From positions 108,973,222 to 109,037,221 of the forward strand of contig NC_059075.1 in assembly GCF_020497125.1 (NCBI RefSeq): 64,000 nucleotides of DNA. The letters run 5' to 3'. Positions 33,296 to 46,205 of this stretch are shown in pieces. A program made the translations under genes and the position numbers. The stretch's first letter is position 1; every line of letters begins with the position of its first letter. The stretch is from Mauremys mutica (Eukaryota; Chordata; Testudines; Geoemydidae). The notes below the pieces were generated by a model. The model was given only the letters and a program-made list of their open reading frames with translations, had not been told where the DNA came from and made no database searches.

Positions 33296-36200
33296 GCCAA
33301 TTTCAGTAAAGGCAAGTGAATTTTCTTACTATGTCACAGTGCTGGCTGCAAACAATCTGCTGCAGTACAAGGCTAGAAACTCTGAAAGTGGTGAATAGAA
33401 CTTCACAAACTGTGAATTTCTTCTGTTATCCACTGCTTTTTATTCCTTTCTCTAGCCAATGAAGGCCCGTTTCAGAGCCCTAACAGCTAACAAGGAAAAA
33501 AAACGTAAATGTAGGCAAGTTACATGTGTGTGAATTGGAGATTGTAATCTGAACTAAAAGTCTGGACAAGACAGTGGTAGCAAACCAAGCAATGTCACCA
33601 AAACCAAACCCAACAACCAGAGCTCTTTAAAGAGGGAAACTCCCATCCACACCTGCACTTTGTTTACGAATTTCCCCTTTTTATCTCAATGAATCTGATT
33701 CTTAATCAGGACCGATCCCATATGCTTTCTGTGCATGGCCTGATGAGACTCATTCTTAAAAGCTTTCTTTATTTTAGTCTTCACTCAGTCTCTAAAGATA
33801 TAGCCCATCTGTTGGGTTTTTTCATTTTTCATTTGTCTAGATCAAAGTTACAAGCTCTTAAAAACCAGGGTATATAACAGTGCATGCATGTGTCACTATA
33901 ATAACATCTGTGTCACTGGCATGATTTTTAACAGAAGCATGGGAGGCACTTGCATCATAAATTCTTTTGAAGAGTTTACTGTTTTTTGGGGAAGTTACCC
34001 TTAGGCTAATATTACTTACACTAACGCTGAGACCAGGGAGGAAACTCGACAGTTTGAGAAAAATCCACTTATATAAGTTTTTTGAGTTGTTATTGTGTAA
34101 AGAAAGAAATAGTAGTTTATATCACTCAGTCTTTCAGATGCTCTTTGATAATAAAAGCCACTAAATTAAACTTTTGCATGAATTTAGTTCAATAAATATT
34201 AGGGTCATTGTCCTGTTTTTGAAGACATTTTTATTTACAAATTATGTAAATTTAAAAAAAATTAAGACAGCATGCATGGGATTCTGTTTTCTTCTAATTT
34301 GTTAATATACCAGACTGCTGTGGTCTAGATACATGTGCTCGATCAATGTCTGGAGAATGAAATACTGAGTACAGCATAAACCAGTCTTAAACTTGAGTAC
34401 TCTGGATACTGGCCAGTCATTCTTTAATCTGAATCCACTGAACCATGTTTGAACATGTGAGTATTCAGTTCAAATTTTGTGTTCTCTGGAAAGTGTAGTA
34501 CAATGAGTTGTATAGTCTCCAAGCATTTAAGATGTGAATTAAATGGATAATTGTGTTCAGTTAAGTGTACCAACACTGTCCTCTTTAACATCAAAGTGAA
34601 AACTAAATTCATTTTTGTAATTAAGATTTCAGAGACGTGAGAAGATGGAAAATGGGGGTGGGGATGTACGCACTAAAGTTTACAAGTGCAGAAAATAGAA
34701 CATACTTATCAGGGAGCGAAGTTGCAATTGCTATGGGAGCCATGTCATTACTACTTTGAATGTACCACTCAACTATAACAAAGTGTACAGAGGTGGAGTT
34801 TTTGCCTTTTCTTGTAAATATACATAAATATTTTTCTATGTTTAAAATTTAACTTCCCCCTCCCTACCCTATCATTTAAAAATATATGTGTAAGTTGCCA
34901 AAAGTACTTCATAATCAATCAAAAAGATTTCAGCAATATGTCAGACTAGAGGGTGAACCCTCAAAGTAACCATCTTCAGCATTACTACTTGGGGTTGTAT
35001 TTTTAACCAATCTTTTCTGACTTGCATTTAGCAGTAAGTAGGTCACTGGGATGAGGTACTTGATAAATTCTTTCTGCTATGTGTCTGCCTCTCTCTCATG
35101 CCATTACATGCACACTGTCCAAACAGGTTTTACCTTGGGGTTGTGAAGTGGTCTTTTCTCCCCTAAATAGGTCTTCTGCAATACAAACAACAGTAAAACA
35201 GCTCAAGACCCAGCTGCATCTGTGAACTATTTGGTCTCAGAAGCTCCTACAATTTTTGATCTTAACTAGACTGTTTATGGTATATTTACATTGTAGGAGC
35301 TAATGTGCACCTATCTCAGCACTGGATTAAGCTGGCACTGTTAGGTGTTTTGAAAATAGGTGAAGGTGCAGCATGTGTGTTCCAGGTGAAGCTAATCCTG
35401 TAATGAGCCTAATTGTGAGGATGCTAACAAGTCCTGGGCTTTGGATGAACCAAGTTCATTTTGTGCCTTCAGAGTTTTGTGGCCTTGCTTTTAACAAATG
35501 TAGTTGAGAAATTTTTTGTTATGTGCTCTGAGTTACACTGAATAGCTTCTACTGTTTAATCTCACATAATGTAAACTGTGTTTCCACATGTATTTAATAT
35601 AGCATGTCTGGAGAGAATTCTCCTCAAGCATATTTCACAGTTACTTTTATGAAGCCTTGTTTTCTCTGTGCCCTCATCTAAGTGCAACATTATCAAATAA
35701 AATAATCTACAGTAATGCTGCCTGGAGCAGACTGAAATGGGGCTGGAGTTATAACACCAAGTAGGGGGAGAAACTCGTGCTTCTTGAATGGTGCTCTGTG
35801 TCTGGGAAAACTTCAAGCAGTCTCCACTTATTTCCTTCCACTCCTTTCCCACCCAGAGCATGGATAGTCTTGTCCAATGAGAACTGCTGACTCTGGGACC
35901 CTCCTTCTCTGTGCTGATTACACCTTGTAGCCCTCAGCCTAGAATTCCGTGACAGCTTGCATTTTGGCTTCATTTGCTATGCTATATTGACGTAAAACTG
36001 AAAACAGTAGTTGTGTTGTACACCTTACAGGGAGGTTATGTATATGTGTAGAAAGTAGTTCAGAATGTTAAACGACCCTGGAGAGAATTTCTTAGCCAAG
36101 TTTTAGAAGCTCAGCCTTTTTATATGAAGCTAGGGGTCTTGTGTGTTTGTGGGATGGAAGGAGAACAACAGGAGTCTTTCACTTTAGCTCTTTAATATTA

Positions 36201-37719
36201 AAATACATTATTGCACTAATCCTTCCTTGGACAGCTGCCCATCTGAGCTTCAGAATTAGGGCAAGAAAATAAAAGGAATAGTTAAATCTGAGATGAAACG
36301 CCCATCTGTGTTATGATCTCCAGAACCCCCCCCCCCAAAAAAAAAAACCAATGGTTAGGAATGACACAAACTGAGCACCCCATTTCTTACTGTCTGCCAG
36401 GAGCAACTCACCCATGCCCCACTGAGGCAGATAAGTTTTTTCAATAAGATTGCTTCCTCTGACTTCACTTCTTAGTATGTATGTTGCAGCCATGTGCTGG
36501 TGCTTTCAGAAGGATACATGTACCAGATCATCAGTGTACCTGTACTTTTTAGTAGAAACTAAATCTTGTTTGTGGATTTTTTTTTTCCTTGTTGAGGGAG
36601 AAAGAATGTGGATATCTTTTCTTGAAGGGGGGAGAGAATGTAGAGAAACGTAGGTTTTTTTTTTTAATCTTGTCTAAAGTGAATTGTGCCTTCCAACCAG
36701 GCACTGCTGTGCTGTCTGATTTGGCATTGGGCCATTGCAAGGTTTTCACTTGAATTTGTAGAATGTAGATAACTTACATTAACTCTGCATTGAAGACATA
36801 CCCTGATTCAGAAGACTGGCCCTCCAACAGCATAGCAGTCCTTAACAACTCTTAGGCTTTTTTTCAATATTGATACAGGCAAGAGTGCCATCTGCTGAAC
36901 CATTATCTATACTCAAACACCTCCATCTTTTTTAGTAGTGTCGCATCCAAATACAGATCTGACTTAACTCCATTTAGCTAGAGATCTGAAGTGATCTCAG
37001 CACAAGGTGGTATGGGTGCAGGCCTACATACTCTCTAGAAGTTTTCTGATCAACCTACTCATGATTTATTTTTGCTTAGTACATGCAGTAATGCTCACTT
37101 TCCTGGTTTTGGTACGGTCTAACTTTATTGAGCTGAACTCTCAATGACTGTCCTGCTTTTTGTGGGTCTTGCCCACAATTCAAACACTTTAAGAATTCCT
37201 GTTGGCATTTGAACAATATCTTGAAGACTTTTGCAGGTTCACATTAGTCTTCTTCTGATTTCTGCACTCCAATTTGCTGCTCTTGCCCCCAACAGAATAG
37301 ATGTTTGTTTCTGGTGTTTCAGATTTAGTGAAGATATTATGTACCAATCTCTTCTCTCTGCCTGTTGCAGAGCAAAGCATAGCAACAGCTGAAGCTAAAG
37401 AAAGTGGTTGCGGCTCCAAATACTGACTCTTAATCATTGCCACCAGAGCTTTAAGAATACAGTAAAATACTGGTCAGTTTAGGTACCATGTCAACGTTTT
37501 GAAAGTATTTATCCAATTTGATGAATTTTCTGAAATTCTTGCATCAATTGATTTACAGGGCTTTTATCTCAGCACACTTTGTGGTCAAGAGGGCATGTTC
37601 CCATCCCAACGTTTCTGGGTTGGGGTTGAAAGTACATTTCTGACATCTTTCCTTCTTATACAATCCCCACCTCATCACTAAACTTTTTGTGCTTCCGGGT
37701 TGACTTCACTCTTAAGGCC
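33296..37719. other. No gene recognised
   Basis: About 4.4 kb of AT-rich DNA with poly-C/poly-A near 36328-36348 and T-runs. No frame longer than about 100 codons, no exon signal and no clear mobile-element terminus was seen. Confidence 0.5.
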
Positions 37720-38068
37720 TATGTTAGAGTTGTCATCTCTGAGGCACAGAAAAATGGGCCACTGGCTGTGGGCCCCATCCCACCCCTGCTGCTGGTGACT
37801 CCTGTCCCTGAGTGATGGGTCTATTTCCCCCACTTCAGTCCCAGCACCAAGAGGAGTTGTGGTGGCCCCGGCAGCCAGCAGGCAAGGGCCTGGGACGCTG
37901 CATGCATGCAGCGCAGGGCCTGGGCGCTGTCCAGGCTGTGACACTCCCAGGAGCCAAGACTGCTGCATGGGCAGCAAAACCAAACAGCGACATGCCACAT
38001 CTCTGATGGGTAACAGGCAAGACAGCAGAAAAACTGGCCAGGCCAGTCAAAAACTGGCTAGGTGGCAA
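37720..38068. mobile_element. hAT-like GC-rich element
   Basis: TTAGAGTTGTCATCTCTG at the left and the complement of AGGTGGCAACCTTAG at the right form weak inverted termini. The interior is GC-rich with GCATGCATGC. Four overlapping frames on both strands reflect composition only. Confidence 0.45.
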
Positions 38069-38149
38069 CCTTAGCTCCTCTACACGGAGAGACAATGTGT
38101 TCTATGGGTGTGTGATTTTTAAAGCACCCCCATGTGCTGCACACTAACT

Positions 38150-38345
38150 GGCCCAAGTAGACCCTGCCAGCACCAACAAAAAGTTCTGGAGTGCACCTTA
38201 AAGTAGTACTATGTTAAAGTACACTAGGAAACTTTTTGGTCGTGCCAGCATGGTCTACACAGACCAGTTAATGGACAGCATGCTGGAGCACTTTGCAACT
38301 CAAACCCCATAGAGCGCACTGTAGCTCTGTGTGGACAAGCCCTCA
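38150..38345. mobile_element. MITE-like fragment
   Basis: AAGTAGACCCTGCCAGC, GCCAGCATGGTCTACACAG and CTGTGTGGACAAGCCC are terminal-like motifs of the same kind as other MITEs in the window. Confidence 0.45.
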
Positions 38346-40682
38346 GTTTCTATCAGGAGTTATGAGACTTTGGATTTGGACAAAACACCAAGTGCTTTTC
38401 CCCTACTGCTATTGTTGGGATGATAGCAGAATGAAGACTGAAATTACTTTCCAATGTAAATAAGACGTGGAGGTAAACTAAATGATGTAAACGTTCCTGC
38501 TGCTAATTCTTGAGTGGTCCCAGAGTGCTGGGGACACGTTCTGAGATAATTAGAAAGGTTACTTGGCAAGGTAATAGCACAAGCATATTAAAGTCAAACA
38601 AAAGGGGCAATTAGCTAGCTGAATTGAAATATTACATGGCAGGCAGGGACACACAATAGACTGCAATTTAATTTAAAACAGAACTTTACAATGTGACATT
38701 ACAAGCCCTCATTTTTCATATAAATGCTGAGTTGCACTTTAATGGCCTCTATTTTTGTTTCTTACGTTATTCGCTTGTCTGAGTGGTTTTGACTTGCTCT
38801 TTTCCAAGCCTCTCGATACTACTATACTTCCCTGTGGTACCTGCTTTGTGCTGCTTTTATGGAACCCTGAAAGAGGCAAATAAATAGCTAATTGAGCAAC
38901 AGTTGCTTATAAAATAGTTATAAACACACAAAGCGTTATTCATAAGATTGCTTAATATCACTCCTTGGCCTGATGGGTCAACATTCCCATCAGGGTGAGG
39001 TCTGAGTGTAGATGGTATCAACCATAAAGCTTTGTCTGGCAGTGGCTGGAGTTAGTATGGAAAGTGTGTCCTTAGTATACAGTATATGCATGTGTTTTGT
39101 GAATAGATGTCAGGGGGTGCTCTGCCTTTCCCACTGTCTTTGATTGGTACCTTTTCTTACCCTATGTCATCACTTAGAAGATTAACTTCTATGATTCTAT
39201 GAATTTATCTTGTGTACTGGGAGCAATCTATGCTCAGATGTCTATGATTCTGTTACCATAACAAAGCATGGTGTCTGTAACTGGCCCACCCCTCTCACAC
39301 GCCCACTGTGGGGATCTGACACTTTTTATTCTCTAATTTCAGTGCACCTTCCAAAAAAAGCCTCATTGTTATCCCTGTGTGGTAGGAAAGGGATATATAG
39401 GAACCACTTCTCCTACTACTGAAAAGCACGTATGTCGAAGGTGGAACTAAGCAGCTGTTAAACAATTGTGCAGAATTTTGAGATAATATATGAAGACTAC
39501 GTATCCAGGAGGAACTTTCAGGATAATTTAAAGGGGAAGAATATAATTGCGTACAAAGTCTGACATTGGACCTTTAATGTACACCATTGTTGTAATTCAA
39601 GTGAATATCAGTATGAACATACATCATTATTTTCAATGATTATACCTTCAAATAAATATGCTGCATTTGAGTACTCCTTTTTGGATATGACTGTTTTCAG
39701 ATAAATCTGTTCATTGAACTTATGGTCAAAGTCTCTTGTTCTAAAATTCTGAAAATCCAAAGTTACGACTTTCCATGGCACCAAATGGCCATGTTGCACA
39801 TATGTTTTAAGTTACTAAATTTGACACCATACATAATAAAACATACCTGCTCAAAGTGGCTGAGTTGTGCTTTCTAAAAACCTTTACTTTCGTTTGCATG
39901 ATTTTGGGGTATTTAAAATAAGAACTGAGACACAGCATCTTTAACTACAAGATGTTACTGGATTTTATGTAAGCATACAACTGGACAGTATAGTCAGCCC
40001 AAAGAAGGGATGCAGCTTGCCAAATAGAGAACTGATAGTTGGAGAAATAGAGGAAAAGAAGAGTGTTCTGGGGGAGGGGAGAATGTTTCACAAAAGAGAG
40101 CATTGAAAGTGCAAGTGTGGTACAGAGGTTAACCATCTGCAAATGGATCACTGATTACATATGTCAAGGGGAAACTATCATGGGTTTTCAAATTGTTCAA
40201 GTCTCACTTTCTTGTTTGACATCCTTCTCAAGAGGTGTATCACAAAAGTTCCTAAATTCAGTCCTCTATGTGAGGATGTTGAGGCCTTCTATCTGATAGT
40301 GTGAATCTTTCAGCTTACTAATGAGGCATGGAGAGGCCAGCTTTCTTGTTAAAATCATAAAGGTGTTATAGCGTTTCATATTTACCTTCATTTGATCTAT
40401 GAAATCTTCTTTAACTTGGAAACAACAAGATTTTTCCTTAATATTTTGTCTTAGTGCATTGTAAAAATGTTTAAATGCTTATTGTTTTACAACTGATTTA
40501 AAAGGGCTAAATGTCTTTGTGAATTTTAGTTGGTGAATAAAGTGTGTGGGTTTCCCTTGCTACTGTGTGTTCCTTCTGTGGGTATTCTGCCTCACTCTAG
40601 TAGCATGATTGACTTAATATAACAAGTTTCCATTATTTAGGGGGGTGGGGGGGGGAGGTTGGGCAGTACCAGAGTATTCCAA
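38346..40682. other. No gene recognised
   Basis: AT-rich. TTCTATGATTCTATGAA at 39188-39204 resembles a CR1-type tail repeat without a recognisable body. A poly-G run lies near 40640-40657. Confidence 0.45.
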
Positions 40683-40940
40683 GAGAGAGGATGATCTTGT
40701 GGTTAAGGCACAGGACTAGAAGTTGGAGAGAGTTGTTTTCTTTCCAGCCCTTCCACAGACTTCCTGTGTGACACTGGAGAAGTCACTTATCCTCTGTCTC
40801 AGCTGGATCACTTGGAGGTATTTTTATCCTTGTTCTTCCTACTGTCATATTCCTCTGCTTAATGAGGATATTGAGGCTAAAGTTAATGGATTACAAATCC
40901 TTTGGATAGAAGGTACTACATAAATGCAAAACAGTATTCT
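40683..40940 (+). mobile_element. MIR-like SINE
   Basis: GATCTTGTGGTTAAGGCACAGG...TTCCACAGACTTCCTGTGTGACACTGGAGAAGTCACTTATCC... then a diverged 3' half with GGATTACAAATCC...TACATAAATGC. It covers most of the MIR length in order. Confidence 0.8.
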
Positions 40941-41018
40941 CCCTGGGCTTTTTGACTGAGCCACGGGGAGAATACTGGTAGAATTAGATGTCCATAGTCT
41001 TCTGATACACATCAATGG

Positions 41019-41203
41019 CTTGTGTAGTCACAGCACAGCGCTAGGAAAACTCAGCTCCACGAAGGGTGTAGCTGCCAGTGCTGGGTGCACAGTCTACACT
41101 GCCATGTTACAGCGCTGAAACTTGCAGCGCTCAGGGGGGTGTTTTTTCACACCCCTGAGCGAGAAAGTTGCACTGCTGTAAAATTGCAGTGTAAACAAGC
41201 CCT
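41019..41203. mobile_element. Palindrome-rich MITE, 'AGCGCT' family, copy 3 (truncated)
   Basis: It retains GCTTGTGTAGTCACAGC, ACAGCGCTGAAACTTGCAGC, the GCTCAGGGGGGTG / CACACCCCTGAGC hairpin, and the right end GCAGTGTAAACAAGCCCT. The left terminus is lost. Confidence 0.7.
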
Positions 41204-41999
41204 AAAGAGCAACACGCTACTTGCTGATAATGAAGATTAATTATTCCCACTTCTAGGAGGGCTTTCAGCCGGGTTACTTCATTAGACTCTGCACAAGCTG
41301 CAAGCAATAGCATGCTTGCTCACTGTCTTGAACAGCCATGATCCTATAATGCCCACTTGGTCTTGTTTACTATTTGCTGCCTATAAATTTGCAAATTGTT
41401 ACTTCTGCTGAGTTTGAACTTCATCTTGACTCTATCTGGAAGTATCTTTTAGGGATTTCACTATCAGGCCTTAGGTTATTACATAATTGTGTCTTTGCTG
41501 TGGATACTCTTAGGATGCCCCCAACCCCTTCACATCTATCTTAGCTCCCTCCTTCTCCACTTAAAAATACCTAAAAGTTTTACTTTGTAGATGATGTTTT
41601 GTTACATTGTGTTTGGAACAATTTCTCTTCTCTTTATGTAGAATTTCTCCCTCTGCCTGGGTTTTTCTGCTTGTGGTATTAATTTATTATGAAATTATTG
41701 TGCAGTGTCTTGCAGAGCGTGGTGGAAGACTTCCTAAGCTGATATTGTTAGAAATGGGTTTTGCTGTGTACCCGAATGCACCCTTGTCTATCTAGCCTTT
41801 TGCACTGGGAATAAGAGTGATAAAATGTGAAGTTAGGTGTAAAAGTGCTGCTTCCTTTCCTCTACAGGGATTAGTTAATGAAATATGTCTCCCAGCACAG
41901 TACTGCAAAGAGCTTGGCTGAAAGAGGCTTGCTTATCCCTCACACTACTACTCTTGTCTTGCTGCACGGCTGGCGCCGGTTTGAAAAGGCCAATTCAGA
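41204..41999. other. No gene recognised
   Basis: Sequence between the MITE and the candidate promoter at 42009. No supported frame. Confidence 0.4.
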
Positions 42000-42008
42000 T
42001 GCTCCCTT

Positions 42009-42133
42009 ATTGGCCCTGGCTCCTCAGACTTGGCTCTAGCTCAGAATGTTTTTTTTTTTAAAGGAGCAGCTGTTTGTCTTTTCCAGCTGAGTTTTTTTTT
42101 CTTCCCCTCTTTCTCTTGCTGCTTGCTTATTGG
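42009..42133 (+). promoter_or_regulatory. Two CCAAT-type motifs upstream of a candidate first exon
   Basis: TTATTGG occurs at 42007-42013 and again at 42127-42133 (reverse CCAAT). They lie in a stretch rich in CTTCCCCTCTTTCTC pyrimidine tracts, with GGCGCCGG just before (41970). No TATA box is apparent. The layout resembles a TATA-less promoter but is not proof. Confidence 0.35.
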
Positions 42134-42370
42134 CTCAGGAAAAGAGGGAGGGAGGACTGGGTGAAGTAAGCTGTGTACACTCTGTGAATGTGGTTGGACT
42201 CGTTTTTACAGGGAGAGTGAAGAGTGGAGGTGAGGCTGTACTGGCCATTCCCCTCAGCTTTTCCCTCCCGTCCCTCATTTTCTCTTTGTACCATGGTTGG
42301 GGATCATTGTAACCTCTCTGGAGACAGACCCGTACTCTCTCAGAATCCCAAAACTGGATTAAGCTGCAAA

Positions 42371-42402
42371 ATGGTTCTACAGGCGGTGGGTAAAGTGCTA
42401 AG
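42371..42402 (+). CDS. Candidate alternative first coding exon; possibly MOB2 N-terminus
   Basis: ATG at 42371 opens MVLQAVGKVL plus AG, meeting a splice donor AG/GTAACA at 42402/42403 in phase 2. The upstream region has two CCAAT-type motifs and a purine-rich leader, with no mobile-element match. From memory, an alternative N-terminus of MOB2 (a MOB-family co-activator of NDR kinases) begins with these residues before the shared KSKAKPNGKK segment, and its splice phase would fit. I could not verify this, so no gene symbol is assigned. The frame also continues upstream (from ATG 42224), but the shorter start sits next to the donor and matches the recalled peptide. The next exon is not in the window, so the downstream DNA would be intron. 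Confidence 0.45.
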
Positions 42403-44454
42403 GTAACAATCAGGTTGTCGTCATTTTAGAAATTAAGGGAGAGGTACAGGGCAGGGAGTTGGCATGCACAGCAAAATGGGGAAACCTTTTAGTTTGGAGC
42501 AGACTTTATTTTATTTCATTTGATTTCGTAAGCACAAGTAAGTGTGTAGTGAGGGGAAACTCTGTAAAGACAATGTTGTAAAGTGGAGATACATTGTGAG
42601 AGGGGGACTTGAACAATGTTGTGAGGTAGACAACTGGCAAAGTAACCTCTGGTCTTGTCCAACATTTTTAAGGAATGGGGAATTAAAAGCTGTGTTGATT
42701 TGTCTCTAAAACTTAATTGGTAGCCATATAAATGTGGAATTTCTATCAAAAACTTTTTGAATTTATACCAGTGTTTAAAACTGTCAAATGTAATACTCTA
42801 GTGAAATAGTTTGAAGGCATCTGAGAGGGCAGAGTTTCAAGGGGATGGTTGGTGAATGGCTACTTGTTTTCTTCATTAGTAGTGTTACTTGAGTAAGTAG
42901 TTTGACCAAGAATCTACATAATGCACGTGGCTTTTTTGTCTGTACATTGGTAAAGAATATGCTTTAAAAAAATTAGTTCATGTATTCTAAACATACTGTT
43001 ATGGGTCTGATTGTATGTGTATATGTAAATATCAAGACCAAAAGGAAAACTTTTGGCAAGTATAGTACCTTGCTCGGGGAGAGTTCTGATCTGTTCTGGG
43101 TTGAGAGGAAAATTTCATCACAAATATTAGAAGAAACAGGCTTGATGTTGGGGAAAATGTAGCTTTTTATTTCTGTTAACATGAGCTCAAATATTTTTTT
43201 AAACTGTGAAGAATTAGTGCACAAGCCCAAAGAGGGGCTTTGTTGAATGCACATAACTTTATTTGGCAAGCCTCTGCTTGCGGCTGTTTCCTCTTATTGA
43301 TGGCAAATTGTTAAAAATGTTTGTCAACAGAAACATTATCCTATGTCTGCCTTCCTTGATTTATGGGTCCTCTGACACCACAATCTGCACTGTGAAGATG
43401 TTCATTAAACTTGAACTTTGTGACAACTAAGTAAAGACAAGAAAAACTGGACTAGGATCTGACTTTCATTTCTGCTAGAGAACTTGACTGTGCTTAAGTT
43501 AGAGGGGATGCTTTTTTTAAAATTTATAATTTTAAATAATAGCTGTCTTCCCCTTTCCCCTTTTGCTTGCTCTGTCATTCCCCTTTTCATGCTTTTGTCT
43601 CTCCTTTATACTTTCTAAGGGGTAGAGTTTTTGAGGAGTGGTAAGTTCCTTTCCCAGCTCTTCAACTAGTTTAGTGTTTCAGAACTGTTTCAGGTTCCGT
43701 TCTTTGTTTGCAAGCTTTTTTTTTAGGTTCTGTAATTCAGTGTGGTGGTATGCAGTAAGTCCTATCTTAAAACACTTTGGCCAGTAGCTGGCTATTCATG
43801 TTGTGAACTTTTTTGAAGTTTTAGTAGCTGTTCTATTGGCAGCACTCCCAGATGTAGATACATTGGTGCCTCTGAAAGAAAGAATTGCCAAAGCCTTTGT
43901 TCAGGGTCTGTTATAGTTGGTCTTAAATATAGGTAACTTCCCATGACTTACAAGTGAAACGTGTATATTTGAGAGCTGAATAATTTTGACAAGTCACAAT
44001 GAACTTTAAGTCTTACTGATATTTTTTTCCTATTTTGAGAGTGTGTATATTACATTTCTATACAATTTATTTTTGGTAACCACAGTGTAATTTCTTCTGC
44101 ATGTCTCATTTTCTAAAGCATATACCATAACTCTAGCATGAAAGAAGGGAAAAGCTGCCATAGTATGTGTAATGTTTTAGGCCTAGATGATGAAGAAATG
44201 AAGTGGATTTTATTTTGCCTAGGCAACTATTGGACAGGTGTTTGTGGATAACATGGATAAATTACTATATTTTGTGTCATAATACCCAAGTACTTTCTTT
44301 TCTCCTACATTTGAATACTTCCCATGAACTGATGGTTCTTGTGTGTTGCTGTCCTTTTTTGCATTTGCCTGTTTGTCCTGGACCACCAACTTCTGCATCC
44401 AAAAAGGAAAAAAAATGTGAAGTCACCTCACTGTCCCTGCCAGACAGCAGCCTA
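42403..44454. other. Probable intron; nothing recognised
   Basis: Downstream of the candidate donor at 42402. AT-rich, with no supported frames or repeat termini. Confidence 0.4.
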
Positions 44455-44660
44455 GCTCAGCCTGTTTAGACTCTGGCCTGGGACTCAGATCTGGGTTCGT
44501 TTCCTGGATCTGCTGCATACTCCACATGTGACCTTGTGTGAGTCACTTAATCTCGCTCTGCCGCAGTCTGTGAAATGGAATAATACTTCCCTACCTCATA
44601 AGAATGTTGACGATAGATTCATCACCCTATAAAGGGCTCAGATACTAGGATGATATGATT
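44455..44660 (+). mobile_element. MIR-like SINE
   Basis: GACTCTGGCCTGGGACTCAG, GGGTTCGTTTCCTGG, CATGTGACCTTGTGTGAGTC, ACTTAATCTC, GTGAAATGGAATAATACTTC and CCCTACCTCATAAG appear in MIR order. Confidence 0.8.
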
Positions 44661-44698
44661 GGTGATAGTAAGAACATAGGTCTGAGATTGGTCTAAGG

Positions 44699-44905
44699 CA
44701 GGGAAAGTTAATAGGTGGGCCACGGGTCAAATCTGGATTGCCAGATGCTTTTGAATGGACTGTGGAAATTTTTTTACTTATTATTATCATTACTGTCATA
44801 ATGATAATAATAAAAATATGGTATAAAAATATGCTCTGGAGTTTGGACCTTGACTATAACTTGACCAAGAAATTTGGACCTTGAAAAAAAAATCGACTGC
44901 CTCTT
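44699..44905. mobile_element. Small hAT-like element with perfect 8-bp direct flanks
   Basis: GTCTAAGG flanks the segment on both sides (44691-44698 and 44906-44913). The left end CAGGGAAAGTTAATAGGTGG resembles hAT CAGGG ends. The right end (ACTGCCTCTT) is a poor partner, so that terminus is degraded. An internal TTATTATTATCATTA / TAATGATAATAATAA palindrome lies at 44780-44813. Confidence 0.62.
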
Positions 44906-45083
44906 GTCTAAGGAGTGAGGTGTGCAAGTTTGTTGCAAAAATAGTCTGCTAGCACTTCATAGCATCATGTGAGGCCAGTGATGCTGTTGATGAAAGTGGA
45001 AGGGACATAGGCCTGGTTATAGGAAAAATTTCTTCCTGACAATTGGTGTCATTCGATTGGTACTTGTCCGATTGCAGGCGTAG

Positions 45084-45303
45084 GACATAAGAATGGCCCT
45101 GTTGGGTCAGACCAAAGGTCCGTCTAGCCTTGTATTCTGTCTTCCGACAATGGCCAGTGCCAGAGGGAATGAACAGAACAGGTAATCATCAAGTTATGCA
45201 TCCCCTGTCACCCATTCCCAGCTTCTGGCAAACAGAGGCTAGGGACATCATCCTTGTCCATGAACTTATCTAATTCATTTTTGAACCCTCTTATAGTCTA
45301 GTC
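45084..45303 (-). mobile_element. CR1 LINE 3' end, antisense
   Basis: ACATAAGAATGGCCCTGTTGG...GAACAGAACAGGTAATCATC...GCTTCTGGCAAACAGAGGC is homologous to the start of 48593-49463. 5' truncated; no coding frame preserved. Confidence 0.8.
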
Positions 45304-45574
45304 TAGGACAAAATATATTCAGCACAGTTATAAATGTGGCTTTCTTAAACCATGCCAAACTCTGTTTGTGGTGCTCTACACTGAAGTTGAAGTGGTGTGA
45401 ACTTCTGAATGACACCCATTGTCAGTGATCAGTAACTTTTCCTGTGTAGATCAGGCCTTGAAACTACTTGTGGAGAACATCAAAGGGACTGCTATTAGCA
45501 GGATGAAGAAAGGCTTGGTGGATTTTTATGTGTGCCAGTGCTGAGTATGTAAACAGTCTGCTGACCTTTAAGGT

Positions 45575-45735
45575 TTTGTCTACACTGGCAAAATTAGAAT
45601 CCTAAATTCCACACTGGTTCAGCTCCATTGTTGGAAGTTTTGATGTGGACGTGGCTCAGCAGTGACAAAAAACAGTGGTAAAAATGCCACTGTCTAAACA
45701 GACTCCACCATTTCTACCTCTGATGGAGCTGCACA
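45575..45735. mobile_element. MITE fragment
   Basis: TTTTGTCTACACTGGCAAAATTAG at the left is followed by CACTGTCTAAACAGACTCC, similar to other terminal motifs in the window. The right end is not defined. Confidence 0.4.
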
Positions 45736-45942
45736 GGCTGAGAATTACAAGTGACAGTTTTTCTGGTGCAGATGCATTACACATTAATTACAAAACAATA
45801 TGTTGTTTTACTTAAATGTAATGTTTTACACTTTAACTTTTTCTTCGTACTGCAACGCCCTCCACCTTTGTTTTTATCTTCTGTTAGGTGGTAATGTAGG
45901 GTTAATTCCTCCTTGTTGTCAAGTAATGTCTACAAACCATAG

Positions 45943-46205
45943 GGGAGAGATGAGTGGAGAAAGATTGTGTAAATTTTAAAAATAGTACAATAAAGAGAGA
46001 TTTTTTGAGAGAGAGGGAAAAGAGGGAGAATATATAGAGAAGGTGTTGGATAACAAAGTAGGGAAAGAGAGAATGGGATGTCAAATAGTTGAATAGAGGA
46101 AAAAGAAGAAACAACTGATAACTTAAGAAAATATGAACCATAATTCTTTATAGGAAAGGAAAGAAAAGGGGAAAACCAAGTGAAGCCAAGAAGGCAAAGT
46201 AGGGG
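45943..46205. repeat. Long purine-rich strand-asymmetric tract
   Basis: The + strand is dominated by G and A (GGGGAGAGATGAGTGGAGAA, GAGAGAGGGAAAAGAGGGAG and similar). The minus frames (45902-46211) are low-complexity products of this tract. Confidence 0.6.

Noticed and set aside
37678..38095. Four overlapping GC-rich frames on both strands
   Set aside because: Compositional effect of a GC-rich hAT-like element; not a CpG-island gene.
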